Part shown: in pieces, positions 20,109-28,731 of the stretch
Layout of the letters: the number at the start of each line of letters is the position of its first letter
Numbering within the stretch: the stretch's first letter is position 1
Assembly: GCF_030466625.1 (NCBI RefSeq)
Contig: NZ_JADEVT010000007.1
Location: 62,001 to 126,000, forward strand
Reading direction: 5' to 3'
Source: Nocardioides sp. ChNu-153
GTDB taxonomy: Bacteria > Actinomycetota > Actinomycetes > Propionibacteriales > Nocardioidaceae
Length of the DNA stretch: 64,000 nt
Notes under the pieces: model-generated
What the model saw: the letters and a program-made list of their open reading frames with translations, nothing else
The model's database searches: none
What the model was told of the DNA's origin: nothing
Program-made: the position numbers and the translations under genes

Positions 20109-20129
20109 TCGGCCCGCCGCGGCGCAGCG

Positions 20130-20165
20130 AACGGCCCCCGGAGTCGCGTAGATCCAGGGGCCGTT
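20130..20165. terminator. hairpin ending the convergent intergenic region
   Basis: AACGGCCCC (20130-20138) pairs with GGGGCCGTT (20157-20165). It can terminate the Fic-like gene on the plus strand and, read the other way, form the 3' end of the proposed minus-strand RNA. Confidence 0.55.
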
Positions 20166-20331
20166 GCTGACACGCACCTCCGATGGCTACCAAGCGTGCA
20201 TCTGGTTGCTGCCGCGGGAGTCCCGCTGACAGGCGCCCTGTGAGAAGGGTGGATCGCCGCGTGGGTACCCGGTGGTGCGTGGGGCTCTGTCGAGTTGTGC
20301 TGCCTGGTGGTGATCCGCCGCGTCCGGCGTG
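20130..20331 (-). ncRNA. candidate small RNA, positional counterpart of Ms1/MTS2823
   Basis: The 301-bp gap between two converging genes has no convincing ORF, but on the minus strand it has a promoter-like pair, TTGCGT (20366-20361) and TAGACA (20343-20338) with 17-bp spacing. The predicted transcript of ~200 nt ends in the 20165-20130 hairpin. It could fold with a long-range helix (20171-20178 with 20274-20281) and a GCGGG/CCCGC hairpin (20214-20226). Mycobacterial Ms1/MTS2823, an abundant RNA that binds core RNA polymerase, lies in the same gene gap (Rv3661-Rv3662c) on the same strand as the HAD gene. Homology is inferred from position, not shown by sequence. Confidence 0.45.
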
Positions 20332-20347
20332 CTCCCTTGTCTACGCC

Positions 20348-20363
20348 TGTGACCTGGGTCACG
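20348..20363. promoter_or_regulatory. CRP-like site in the candidate small RNA promoter
   Basis: TGTGA-CCTGGG-TCACG matches the CRP consensus at 9 of 10 defined positions. Both flanking genes point toward it, so it can only serve a transcript starting in the gap. It lies between the proposed -35 and -10 of the minus-strand RNA, suggesting repression by CRP. Confidence 0.55.
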
Positions 20364-20409
20364 CAAGGGGTTCCTCGACGGTAACTTCGCGCGTCTCGCG
20401 ACGGACCCG

Positions 20410-21216
20410 TCAGGCGGTACGGCGGCGCCGCCGCACCTGCGACCAGGCCACGCCGCCGAGGGTCAGGGCCCCGCCCAGCGCGAGGGCGGTGATGGTGGGG
20501 CCGGGCGGGGGCAGCCGCAGCCGGGCGCGCAGGGCGACGGGCTCGTCGAAGACGAGGACGGGCCAGTCGTTCGCGACGGCGACCCGGCGCAGCTCGCGGT
20601 CCGGGTTGACCGCGGAGGGGTGACCGACCGCCTCGAGCATCGGCACGTCGGTGATCGAGTCGCTGTAGGCGTAGCTGGCGGAGAGGTCGTAGCCGCGCTC
20701 CTCGGCCAGCGCCCGCACCGCGTTGGCCTTCTCCTCGCCGTACGCGTAGTAGGCGATCTCGCCGGTGTAGCGCCCCTCCGCCTCGACGAGGCGCGTCGCC
20801 ACGACGCGGTCGGCGCCGAGCATGGCGCCGATCGGCTCGACCACCTCGGAGCCGGAGGTCGAGACGATCACGACCTCGCGCCCGGCCCGCTTGTGCTCGT
20901 CGATGAGGGTGACGGCCTCGTCGTACACGAGCGGGTCGACGATGTTGTGCAGGGTGTCGGAGACGATCTCGCGCACCGTGGCCACGTCCCACCCGGCGGT
21001 CATGGCGGACAGGAACTGCCGCATCTTCTCCATCTGGTCGTGGTCCGCGCCGCCGACGAGGTAGACGAACTGGGCGTACGCCGAGCGCAGCACCGCGCGC
21101 CGGGAGATGAGGCCGCCGGCCTGGAAGGGCTTGCTGAACGCCAGCGTGCTGGACCTCGCGATGATCGTCTTGTCGAGGTCGAAGAACGCCGCGGTGGGCG
21201 CGGGGCCGGCTGGCAT
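20410..21216 (-). CDS. HAD-IB family phosphatase (SerB-like, Rv3661 family)
   Basis: 268 residues. HAD motif I is FFDLDKTII (nucleophile Asp), motif II STSG, motif III Lys region near EEKANA, and motif IV YSDSITDVPML. A single C-terminal hydrophobic segment (~240-258) followed by RRRRR suggests a membrane-anchored tail. The ATG follows TATCCT by 7 nt (leaderless), which excludes the much longer frame upstream. Orthologue of Rv3661 by position. Phosphoserine-phosphatase-like by family, but these paralogues are not proven serine enzymes; the window has a second one at 63030. Confidence 0.88.
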   Translation of the reverse strand: MPAGPAPTAAFFDLDKTIIARSSTLAFSKPFQAGGLISRRAVLRSAYAQFVYLVGGADHDQMEKMRQFLSAMTAGWDVATVREIVSDTLHNIVDPLVYDEAVTLIDEHKRAGREVVIVSTSGSEVVEPIGAMLGADRVVATRLVEAEGRYTGEIAYYAYGEEKANAVRALAEERGYDLSASYAYSDSITDVPMLEAVGHPSAVNPDRELRRVAVANDWPVLVFDEPVALRARLRLPPPGPTITALALGGALTLGGVAWSQVRRRRRTA

Positions 21217-21292
21217 GCCTCCCAGGATAGGCGCCGGGGGCGAGGCGGGGGCGGGATCGGGACCGGTCCGGGAGGCACCTAGGGTCGGGCCG

Positions 21293-22111
21293 GTGGACAC
21301 CCGCGACCTGCTGGAGATCGCCGCCCGCCTGCTGCCGACCGCGGACGTCGAGGGCGCCCGGGTCGACCGGTCCGGCGCCACGCACGACGTGGTCCTGCTC
21401 CCCGGCACGGCGGTGGTCCGCGTCGCGCGGAGCGAGCGCGCCGCGGCCCAGCTGCCCCGGCGCACCGAGCTGCTGCGCCGGCTGGGCCAGCGGCACCCGG
21501 CCCTCGGTGCCCCCGCGGTGCTGACCGACGTCGTCGACGGCGCCGTCGCGCTCGGCTGGGTGGACGGCGCCCCCTCCACGCGGGCGCCCGTCCCGGCCGT
21601 GGCCGCCCTGCTGCGCGAGCTGGCGACGGTCGACCTGGACCCGCTGGCCGACGTGCTGGGCGAGCCGCACGAGTACGCCGGGCGCGGCGAGTGGGCCGCG
21701 CTGCTCGACCAGCACGTCGTCGAGCGCCTCCCGCCGTCGTGGCGGAGCGAGGCGCGCCGCCGCATCGACGCCGCGCTCGCCCTGCCGCCCGTCGAGCCCG
21801 TGCTGGTGCACGGCGACCTCGCCGGGCCGAACCTGCTGTGGCGCGACGGCCGCCTCGCCGGCGTCGTCGACTGGGACCTGGCCCAGCCCTTCGACCCGGC
21901 GGTGGACGCGGCGTGCCTGGCCTCCTTCGGGTGGCACGTGGTGCGGGCGGTCGTCGACCCGGCGACGTACGCCCGGGCGCGGACCTGGCAGGCGACGTTC
22001 GGCCTCGAGCTCCCGCTGTCCGCCGTCCTCGACGGGCGCCCCGCGGCCGAGGTGGACGCGCTGATCGGGCGCACGCAGCAGTGGCTCTCGGCCACCGCGG
22101 GCCGCTACTGA
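21293..22111 (+). CDS. aminoglycoside/choline-kinase-like phosphotransferase
   Basis: 272 residues with an APH-fold kinase core: the Brenner motif LVHGDLAGPNLLW (catalytic Asp and Asn) and the metal-binding GVVDWD. GTG lies 7 nt after TAGGGT (21280-21285): leaderless. Tail-to-tail it overlaps the next minus-strand gene by 7 bp. It interrupts the otherwise conserved Rv3661-Rv3660c order. Substrate unknown; antibiotic resistance should not be assumed. Confidence 0.82.
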   Translation: MDTRDLLEIAARLLPTADVEGARVDRSGATHDVVLLPGTAVVRVARSERAAAQLPRRTELLRRLGQRHPALGAPAVLTDVVDGAVALGWVDGAPSTRAPVPAVAALLRELATVDLDPLADVLGEPHEYAGRGEWAALLDQHVVERLPPSWRSEARRRIDAALALPPVEPVLVHGDLAGPNLLWRDGRLAGVVDWDLAQPFDPAVDAACLASFGWHVVRAVVDPATYARARTWQATFGLELPLSAVLDGRPAAEVDALIGRTQQWLSATAGRY

Positions 22112-22446
22112 GCCTCGCGCAGCTCCGCGCCGGAGGGCCGGGAGCGGAAGCCGAGGTCGGCCGGGGTCACCTCGCCGCCGTCGGGCAGGCGGCCGACGAG
22201 GTAGACCGCCACGCGGGCGCCGTCGGTGCCGAGCACGCGGCCCACGACGCCGAGCGCGGCACGGAACGCCGCGGGCGCCGCCACCTCGACGTACCCCCGC
22301 ACGGAACCGCCGCCGCTGGCGTCGGTGCGGTAGGCGAGGTCGACGGGGCCCACGCCCTCGAGCCGCAGCAGCGCACCGGCCAGCTCGGCCTCGACCTGCT
22401 CGGGGGAGCGGCCGGAGGCGCCGAGCAACCGCGTCAGCCAGCCCAT
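22105..22446 (-). CDS. small hypothetical protein
   Basis: 113 residues, no signal peptide or membrane helix. A helical N terminus (MGWLTRLLG) is followed by an alternating beta/alpha pattern. Not recognised. ATG start, 47 nt downstream of the lipase-like gene's end on the same strand, so it could be the last gene of a three-gene minus-strand unit with 22494 and 23882. Confidence 0.6.
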   Translation of the reverse strand: MGWLTRLLGASGRSPEQVEAELAGALLRLEGVGPVDLAYRTDASGGGSVRGYVEVAAPAAFRAALGVVGRVLGTDGARVAVYLVGRLPDGGEVTPADLGFRSRPSGAELREAQ

Positions 22447-22493
22447 CGTGTCCCCGTCACCCGGCCATCATGGCGCGGTGGCGCCAGGCCCGC

Positions 22494-23882
22494 TCAGGTG
22501 CCCTCGCGGCGCGGCACGTCGCGCCCGATCGGCACGTCGACCGCCGAGGCCGAGCCGTCGGGCCCGACGAGGAACGGCGCCATCGACGGGTCGGACTGGT
22601 AGGCGCGCAGCTGGTCGCCCAGCGCGGAGTCGCTCGCGAGCGCGTCGTGCACCGTGCGGATGTAGGCCTCGTGGCTGTGGTTGCCGAGCACGTCGTTCCA
22701 CGCCGCGGGGCTGGGCAGCTCGACCTGCTGGCCGACGGAGGGGAGCCCGCCGGGCTGCCAGCCGCCGAGGTCGGCGCGCGGCACGGGGTCGAGGGAGTGG
22801 CCCATCTGCAGCACCTGCACGCCCTCGATGCGCAGGTGGTCGACGGGCGAGCCGTAGGTGACCATGTTCGTCACGTTGAACCGCTCCCGGAACCCCGGGT
22901 CCGCGGCCAGGTGGCCGGTGATCATGCCGCCCTGCGAGTGCCCGACCATGAGCACCGGCGCCCCGGCCGGGATGCCGGCGCGCTCCATCGCGGCCCGCAC
23001 CGACTCGGCCGCGGCCGTGGGGTTGCCGGCCATGAGCTGCACGTTGGCGGTGAGGTCGCGGGGCATGGTGCCGCCGCTCGGGCTCCACGTCTCGGTGCCG
23101 GGCACGGCGACGACGTACGCCGGGGTGCCCCCGTTGTCGACCCTGACGATGCGCACCTCGCCGTCGCTGCCGGGGGTCGTGCCGTTCGTGTAGGCGTCGG
23201 TCACCGACTGCATGATCGCGTCGAGGCTGCGCGGTGGCTCCAGGGCGGGGCGCGACGAGGGGCCACCGTCGTGGGCGGGCACGGCGACCGGGTCGCCCGC
23301 GCGGCCCCCGCCCTCGGTGAACCAGCGCCGGTCCTCGCCCGTCCAGAGGTTCACGCCGACACCGGCGAGGGCGCCGAGGCCGGTGATCGCGCTGGCGGCG
23401 ATCGAGGCGACGCTGTGGTCGCCGCGCCCCAGGAGGACGTCGAGCACCTTGCCCTGGAGGTCGAGCTGGGCCCCGAGGAAGCGGCCGAGCGCCTGCCCGC
23501 CGGCGACGAGCCGGTCGCCGATCCAGTCACCGACCCGGCCCAGCAGGCCCTGGGGCTCCGGCGGAGGACCCTGTGGCCCGGCCGACCCGCCCGCGGCACC
23601 GGTCGCCCCCTCGCCGCCGGAGGCCACCTCCTGGGCGTCGGCCTCGGCGCGCAGGCGCACCGCGAGCTCGAAGAGGTGCTCGGCGACGAGCACGAGCTGC
23701 GGGCGGCGGGTGAAGGACCACTCGCCGCGCACGCGCTCGGCGTCCGGACCGGTCCACGTGAACCCCTCGAGCGCCGCGTCGAGGCGGGCGGCGAGGTCGC
23801 GGACCGCCGTGGCCCCGTCGGTCATCGTGTCGGCCGCGGCGAGCCCCGCCGCCACGTCCATGCCGTGCGTCACGAGCGTCAT
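22494..23882 (-). CDS. alpha/beta-hydrolase with WXG100-like N-terminal region
   Basis: 462 residues. The N-terminal ~90 residues are helical with a central WTG turn (Trp43-Gly45) flanked by helices, the layout of WXG100/ESX-type substrates. A Gly/Pro-rich linker (~88-112) follows, then a hydrophobic stretch (~155-180). The C-terminal lipase-like domain has the nucleophile elbow GHSQGG (Ser316) and a late HSHEAY that may supply the catalytic His. There is no Sec signal, so if exported a type VII-like route would fit. Its start overlaps the stop of the upstream partner (TGATG). The WXG assignment is inference. Confidence 0.72.
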   Translation of the reverse strand: MTLVTHGMDVAAGLAAADTMTDGATAVRDLAARLDAALEGFTWTGPDAERVRGEWSFTRRPQLVLVAEHLFELAVRLRAEADAQEVASGGEGATGAAGGSAGPQGPPPEPQGLLGRVGDWIGDRLVAGGQALGRFLGAQLDLQGKVLDVLLGRGDHSVASIAASAITGLGALAGVGVNLWTGEDRRWFTEGGGRAGDPVAVPAHDGGPSSRPALEPPRSLDAIMQSVTDAYTNGTTPGSDGEVRIVRVDNGGTPAYVVAVPGTETWSPSGGTMPRDLTANVQLMAGNPTAAAESVRAAMERAGIPAGAPVLMVGHSQGGMITGHLAADPGFRERFNVTNMVTYGSPVDHLRIEGVQVLQMGHSLDPVPRADLGGWQPGGLPSVGQQVELPSPAAWNDVLGNHSHEAYIRTVHDALASDSALGDQLRAYQSDPSMAPFLVGPDGSASAVDVPIGRDVPRREGT

Positions 23883-24514
23883 CACGCGGCCCCCGGCCGC
23901 TGCTCGAGGAGGCGCACGAGGTGGTCGAGCGCGCCGGCGACGTCCCACTGCAGCGTCGCGGCCAGCGCGCCGGCCCGCTCGCCGGTGACGATCGTCGTGC
24001 CGAGCGGGCCCTCGCCCACGCCGTACAACCCGGTGGCGGTGACGAGCCAGGTGCGGACCGCGAGGGAGTCCGGGGGCGGGGTCGCCCCGGGCGGGCCGGG
24101 TACGGCGGGCGCGGTGGGCACGTGGGCGCCGACGCTCGTCGTCACGACGTGCAGCGCCGTGGTGGCGAGGTCGGCGGGCGGCTCGGTGCGGTCCTCGGGG
24201 CGGCTGATCGCCGGGTCCGCGACGACGTGCGCGAGGTCCGGCAGCAGGTTCCGGACCGTCGGCCAGAGCGCGGCGGTGGGGAAGGTCGTCGTACGGGGGC
24301 CGGGTGCGCCCGCCGGTGCACCCGCCGCGGCGGTGGGGGCGACGGGGGTGCGGAGCGCCCCCCGGCTGCCGAGGAGCACGAGGTCGCTGCGCACGGTCGT
24401 CGTGCCCGTGGTGACGGCGACGCGGAGGGCGACGTGGGGGGCGTCGGGCGGCAGGCCGGGGACGCCGGGGACGGCGGGGGCGCCGGGGTCGCCCGGCGGG
24501 GAGGAGGTGGACAC
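23882..24514 (-). CDS. hypothetical protein, partner of the WXG-like hydrolase
   Basis: 210 residues. A Pro/Gly/Ala-rich N terminus precedes an alternating beta-alpha body with conserved-looking segments (LWPTVRNLLPDL, WLVTATGLYGV) and a helical end (LQWDVAGALDHLVRLL). GTG start with AAAGGGG about 8 nt upstream. Translationally coupled to the hydrolase through TGATG. It is not recognised; an accessory or chaperone role for the hydrolase is possible because they always start as one unit here. Confidence 0.6.
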   Translation of the reverse strand: MSTSSPPGDPGAPAVPGVPGLPPDAPHVALRVAVTTGTTTVRSDLVLLGSRGALRTPVAPTAAAGAPAGAPGPRTTTFPTAALWPTVRNLLPDLAHVVADPAISRPEDRTEPPADLATTALHVVTTSVGAHVPTAPAVPGPPGATPPPDSLAVRTWLVTATGLYGVGEGPLGTTIVTGERAGALAATLQWDVAGALDHLVRLLEQRPGAA

Positions 24515-24706
24515 GGGAGGCCCCTTTCGACGCGTGGGCTCCACCGTCGCGCCTGCGGGCCGCGGGCGGCAGGTGGAAGGTTCCGGTACGTCGCGCCCCG
24601 GGTGCGGCGCGCCGCTTCTCGTCCCCAGGCCGGCGCCGACGTCCGGTCGTCCCCAGGGCGCGGTTGCCGGCAGCGGGTGGCCCGTCGTGGCGGTGACCGT
24701 GGGTCC

Positions 24707-25855
24707 ATGTGGACACGAGCGCGGAGCGGCGCGGCCCGGAGCGACCCGTCGGACGCCGGCGAGCCGGGGGCGCCGCCCCTGCTCGCCACGGCCGACCCCG
24801 ACCTGCGGGCGGCGGTGGAGCGGCTGGCCGCGGCGACCGGCGCCGGGCTCGAGGTGGTGGAGGACCCGGTGGCCGCGCTGGCGCGGTGGCAGACGGCGCC
24901 GCTGGTGCTCGTCGGCGCGGACCTCGCCCCCACCCTGGGCGACCTGCGCCCGGCCCGCCGCGACGCGGTGCACGTGCTGGCGGCGACGGACCCGCCGCCG
25001 GTCACCTACCGCGCGGCCGTCGAGCTCGGGGCGAGCAGCGTGGCCGCCCTGCCCGGGGCGACGGAGTGGCTGGCCGAGCAGCTCGGGGACCAGGAGGACG
25101 CGCGCGGGGGTTCCCGGACCGTCGCCGTCGTCGGGGGCAGCGGGGGAGCGGGAGCGACGGTCCTGGCGTGCGCGGCGGGGGCGGTGGCCGCCGCGGCAGG
25201 CCCCGCCGTCGTCGTCGACCTCGACCCCTGGGGGCCCGGCGCCGACCGCCTGCTCGGCCTGGAGGACGCGGACGGCGTCCGGTGGGACGCCCTCGCCGGC
25301 ACGGTGGGACGCATCGGTGGCCGGGCGCTGCGCGAGGCCCTGCCGCGCCGTGGTGACCTGGGCGTCCTCACGCAGGGTGGCGCGGGCGGCTCGGGCAGCT
25401 CGGGCGGCCCGGGGGGCCCGACAACGGGCGGGGGCGAGGAGCCGCCGCTCGAGGTGGTCCGCGAGGTGCTGGCCGCGGCGGGCCGCGGCCACGACACGGT
25501 GGTACTGGACCTGCCCCGCCGCTCCGACGCCCGCACCGCGGAGCTCGCCGCCCGCGCCGACCTGGTGGTCGTCGTGGTGGACCCGACCCTCGCGGGCGTC
25601 GCCTCGGCGGCCCGGGTGGTCGGGTGGCTGGGAGGTACGACGCCGGTCGGCGTCGTGGTGCGCGGCCCCGGGGCGCGACCCGAGCAGGTGGCGCGGGCGG
25701 TGGGGGCGCCGCTGGTGGGGGAGCTGCCCTCGCGGCCGCGCTTGGTCGAGCCCGTGCTCCTCGGGGTGGGTCCGCTGCGCGTGCGGGGCGCGCTGGCGGC
25801 GGCCGCCGCCCAGGTGCTCGACGTCGTCGGGGCGACCGTGGGGCGTGCGGCGTGA
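24707..25855 (+). CDS. septum-site-determining/TadZ-like protein (Ssd, CpaE family)
   Basis: 382 residues. The degenerate receiver-like N terminus (~20-115) resembles CpaE/TadZ. A MinD/ParA-type domain with a deviant Walker A, GGSGGAGATVL (~130-140), VVVDLDPWGPG and a hydrophobic Walker B VVLDLP follows. A Gly/Ser linker (~225-245) interrupts it. In M. tuberculosis the orthologous position is Rv3660c (Ssd), implicated in septum regulation, while CpaE-like proteins localise Tad pili. Stop overlaps the tadA start (GTGA), so it heads the pilus operon. Confidence 0.87.
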   Translation: MWTRARSGAARSDPSDAGEPGAPPLLATADPDLRAAVERLAAATGAGLEVVEDPVAALARWQTAPLVLVGADLAPTLGDLRPARRDAVHVLAATDPPPVTYRAAVELGASSVAALPGATEWLAEQLGDQEDARGGSRTVAVVGGSGGAGATVLACAAGAVAAAAGPAVVVDLDPWGPGADRLLGLEDADGVRWDALAGTVGRIGGRALREALPRRGDLGVLTQGGAGGSGSSGGPGGPTTGGGEEPPLEVVREVLAAAGRGHDTVVLDLPRRSDARTAELAARADLVVVVVDPTLAGVASAARVVGWLGGTTPVGVVVRGPGARPEQVARAVGAPLVGELPSRPRLVEPVLLGVGPLRVRGALAAAAAQVLDVVGATVGRAA

Positions 25856-27027
25856 GCGCCGTGCCGCACCTGGTGGACGCCGTCCGCGACCAGCTCGCCG
25901 GCGAGCTGGCCGAGCCCGGTGCCCTGACTCCCCGCCGCGTCGCGGCCGCCCTGCGCGACCTCGGCCGGCCGGTCGGGGACGCGACCGTCCTCGCGGTGCA
26001 CGAGGAGCTGCGGCGGGAGGTCGGCGGCGCCGGTCCCCTCGAGCCGCTCCTGCGCCTGCCCGACGTGACCGACGTGCTGGTCAACGGCGCGGACGACGTC
26101 TTCGTCGACGTCGGCGAAGGGCTCGAGCGCACGGACGTGCGGTTCGTCGACGAGGCGGCCGTGCGTCGGTTGGCGCAGCGGCTGGCGGCCCGCGCCGGTC
26201 GTCGCCTCGACGACGCCGTGCCGCACGTCGACGCCCGGCTGCCCGACGGCACCCGGCTGCACGCGGTGCTGGCCCCCGTGGCCCGGCCCGGGACGCTCGT
26301 CAGCCTGCGCGTGCCGCGGCCCGGCCGACTGGGCCTCGACGACCTGCTCGAGCGCCGGGCGGTGACGCCGGAGGGAGCCCGGCTGCTCCACCGGCTCGTG
26401 GCGCGCCGTCGGGCGTTCCTCGTCAGTGGAGGCACCGGGTCGGGGAAGACGACCCTGCTGGGCGCGCTGCTGTCCCTGGCGCCCCGGCACGAGCGCATCG
26501 TGCTGGTCGAGGACTCCAGCGAGCTGCGGCCCGAGCACCCGCACGTGGTGGCGCTCGAGGCGCGGCCGGCGAACGTGGAGGGCGCGGGGGAGGTCACGCT
26601 CCGCACGCTGGTGCGCCAGGCGCTGCGCATGCGCCCCGACCGGCTGGTCGTCGGGGAGGTGCGCGGCGCCGAGGTGGTGGAGCTGCTGGCGGCGCTCAAC
26701 ACCGGGCACCAGGGCGGCTGCGGCACCGTGCACGCCAACAGTGCGCGGGACGTCGTCCCCCGGGTGGAGGCCCTGGCCCAGGCCGCCGGCCTGCCCCGGG
26801 CCGCCGCCCACAGCCAGCTGGCCGCGGCGTTGGACGTCGTGCTCCACCTCGGCCGGGGCCGCGACGGGAGGCGGCGGCTGGCGGAGGTCGCCGTGCCCGT
26901 GCGCCGCCCCGACGGTCTCGTCGAGGCCTGGCCGGCCGTCGAGTTCGACGCGTCCGGGGGTGTTCGCCTCGGTCCGGGGGCCGAGCGGCTGGAGGAGCTG
27001 CTCGGCGACCAGGACGGTGAACCGTGA
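25852..27027 (+). CDS. tadA: TadA/CpaF-type pilus assembly ATPase
   Basis: 391 residues. Secretion ATPase of the type II/IV family: Walker A GGTGSGKTT (Lys199), the Asp box near LVEDSSEL, Walker B RLVVGEVRG and the His box around GHQGGCGTVHAN. Powers assembly of Flp-type pili. GTG start overlaps the Ssd stop; stop overlaps tadB. Corresponds to Rv3659c. Confidence 0.95.
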   Translation: MSAVPHLVDAVRDQLAGELAEPGALTPRRVAAALRDLGRPVGDATVLAVHEELRREVGGAGPLEPLLRLPDVTDVLVNGADDVFVDVGEGLERTDVRFVDEAAVRRLAQRLAARAGRRLDDAVPHVDARLPDGTRLHAVLAPVARPGTLVSLRVPRPGRLGLDDLLERRAVTPEGARLLHRLVARRRAFLVSGGTGSGKTTLLGALLSLAPRHERIVLVEDSSELRPEHPHVVALEARPANVEGAGEVTLRTLVRQALRMRPDRLVVGEVRGAEVVELLAALNTGHQGGCGTVHANSARDVVPRVEALAQAAGLPRAAAHSQLAAALDVVLHLGRGRDGRRRLAEVAVPVRRPDGLVEAWPAVEFDASGGVRLGPGAERLEELLGDQDGEP

Positions 27028-27824
27028 GCGGCCTCGTCGCCGGTGCGGCGGCCGGTGCCGCCGTCCTCCTGCTGGCGCCGTCGCGCCCGCGGGTCGGCGG
27101 CCGGGGTGACGCGACCGCGGGGGGCCCACAGCGCCCCGCCGGCACGCTCGTCGTCGCCGGGGTCGTCGCCGGCGGCACCGCGCTCGTCCTCGGCGGGGGC
27201 GGGATCGTGGCCGTGTGGGCGGCCCTCGGTACGGCGGTGCTGCTGGCCGGGCGCGCCCTCCTGGCCCGCCGGGCGTCCGCCCGGGCCGCGGCCCGCACGC
27301 GGGAGCGCGTGGTGTCCGTCTGCGAGGCGCTGGCCTCGGAGCTGCGATCGGGGCGGCCACCCGCGACCGCCCTCGCGGCGGCGGCGGAGGAGTGGCCGGC
27401 GGTGGCCGGCGTACGACGCGCCGAACGCCTCGGTGCCGACGTGCCCACCGCCTGGCGGGCGCTGGCGCGGTCGCCGGGGGCGGACGACCTGCGGCTGGTC
27501 GCGGCCGCCTGGCAGGTCAGTGCCCGCACCGGCGCCGGTCTCGCCGAGGCCCTGGCGCGGGTGGCCGCGCTGGCCCGCGCGACGCAGGGCACCCGCCGCG
27601 TCGTCGCCTCGGAGCTGGCCTCGGCGCGCGCGACCGCCCGCCTCATGGCCGGCCTGCCGGTCGTGGCGCTGCTGATGGGCGGCACGACGGGCGGGGACCC
27701 CGTCCACTTCCTCACCGCGACGCCGGTGGGCCTCGGGTGCCTCGCGGGCGGCCTGGTCGCGGGGTTCCTGGGCCTGTGGTGGATCGAGGCCATCGCCGAC
27801 GACGTGACCCGGTCGGCGTCGTGA
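27024..27824 (+). CDS. TadB-like type II secretion F-family membrane protein
   Basis: 266 residues; hydrophobic segments at the N terminus (~1-18, 40-75) and C terminus (~205-255) flank a T2SSF-type cytoplasmic helical domain with ELRSGRPPATAL and SARTGAGLAEAL. Shorter than classical TadB, as in other actinobacterial tad loci (Rv3658c). GTG start overlaps the tadA stop by 4 nt. Confidence 0.88.
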   Translation: MSGLVAGAAAGAAVLLLAPSRPRVGGRGDATAGGPQRPAGTLVVAGVVAGGTALVLGGGGIVAVWAALGTAVLLAGRALLARRASARAAARTRERVVSVCEALASELRSGRPPATALAAAAEEWPAVAGVRRAERLGADVPTAWRALARSPGADDLRLVAAAWQVSARTGAGLAEALARVAALARATQGTRRVVASELASARATARLMAGLPVVALLMGGTTGGDPVHFLTATPVGLGCLAGGLVAGFLGLWWIEAIADDVTRSAS

Positions 27825-28543
27825 GCGGCGCCGCCGTCGTGGCCGCCCTCTGCGCGGCCGGTGCGTACCTCGCCGTCGGCCCCCCGGCGCCGCGGGTGCG
27901 CCCCCGGGCCGCCGGTGGTGAGGGGCCCGCACGCTCCGACCTCCTGCAGCGCTGGGCCGTCCTCTGGTGCGGGTGCGCCGCGCTGGGGGTGGTGTCGTTC
28001 GTCGGGGGCCCGCTCGGCTGGCTCCTGGGCGCGGGCGCGGCCGCCGGGTTGTGGACGCTGCTGCGCCGCTCGGAACCCGCCTCCGTGCGCCGCCACCGAG
28101 CCCGGCTGCGGCGGGAGCTGCCCGCCCTCGTCGAGATGTACGGCGCGGCCCTCGGCTCCGGCGCCGCCCCCGGACCGGCCCTCGACGTCGTGCGCCTCGC
28201 CCTCCCCGGCCCGGCCGCGGCGGAGCTCGCCCCGGTGGCGGCGCGGCTCGGGCTGGGGCTCGAGCCCACGCAGGTCTGGGCCCGTCTCGGCGTCGACAGC
28301 CCACCGTTGGCCCCGCTCGGGCGCGTCATGGTCCGGGCGCACGAGTCCGGTGCCGGTGTCACGGCTGCCGTCCTCGACCTCGCCGACGAGCTCGCCGCCC
28401 AGGAGCGCGCGGGGGTGGAGGACCGGGCGCGCACCGTCGGGGTGCGGGCCGCGGTGCCCCTCGGCGTGTGCCTGCTGCCCGCCTTCCTGCTCCTCGGCAT
28501 CGTGCCGCTCGTGGCGGCGGCCGTGGACGGCATCCGGTGGTGA
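27821..28543 (+). CDS. TadC-like type II secretion F-family membrane protein
   Basis: 240 residues. Two N-terminal hydrophobic segments, a T2SSF domain (LRRELPALVEMYGAALGSG, HESGAGVTAAVLDLADEL) and a C-terminal helix pair (LGVCLLPAFLLLGIVPLV). Starts with a GTG overlapping the tadB stop. Partner of TadB in the inner-membrane platform; equivalent to Rv3657c. Confidence 0.87.
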   Translation: MSGAAVVAALCAAGAYLAVGPPAPRVRPRAAGGEGPARSDLLQRWAVLWCGCAALGVVSFVGGPLGWLLGAGAAAGLWTLLRRSEPASVRRHRARLRRELPALVEMYGAALGSGAAPGPALDVVRLALPGPAAAELAPVAARLGLGLEPTQVWARLGVDSPPLAPLGRVMVRAHESGAGVTAAVLDLADELAAQERAGVEDRARTVGVRAAVPLGVCLLPAFLLLGIVPLVAAAVDGIRW

Positions 28544-28691
28544 GGGACGTGCCGCAAAGCGTCCCCAGCCGGACGGTGGCCCCGCCCCCTCCACAGTCCG
28601 CCCGCGGCCCGGCCCGCCGGCCCGCCCGCCGTCGGAGGGTGGCTGCGTCGCCCGAGGGGCGGCCCGGCGGCGGTCCCGCGCCCCGGTCATC

Positions 28692-28712
28692 CGCGCCGGT
28701 CCGACCGGCGCG
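28692..28712 (+). promoter_or_regulatory. hairpin immediately upstream of the pilin ribosome site
   Basis: CGCGCCGGT (28692-28700) and ACCGGCGCG (28704-28712) form a perfect 9-bp stem with a 3-nt loop, 5 nt before AAGGAGGAG. In polycistronic pilus operons such a structure could protect the 3' mRNA or mark processing, raising pilin yield over the assembly proteins. Confidence 0.4.
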
Positions 28713-28731
28713 ACACGAAGGAGGAGACACC

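Noticed and set aside
21293..22111. Aminoglycoside resistance gene
   Set aside because: Only the general APH kinase fold is visible; no resistance-subfamily signature or mobile context.
24515..24706. 6C RNA upstream of the Ssd gene, as near Rv3660c in mycobacteria
   Set aside because: No pair of hairpins with six-C loops was found on either strand; the gap shows only short CCCC runs.
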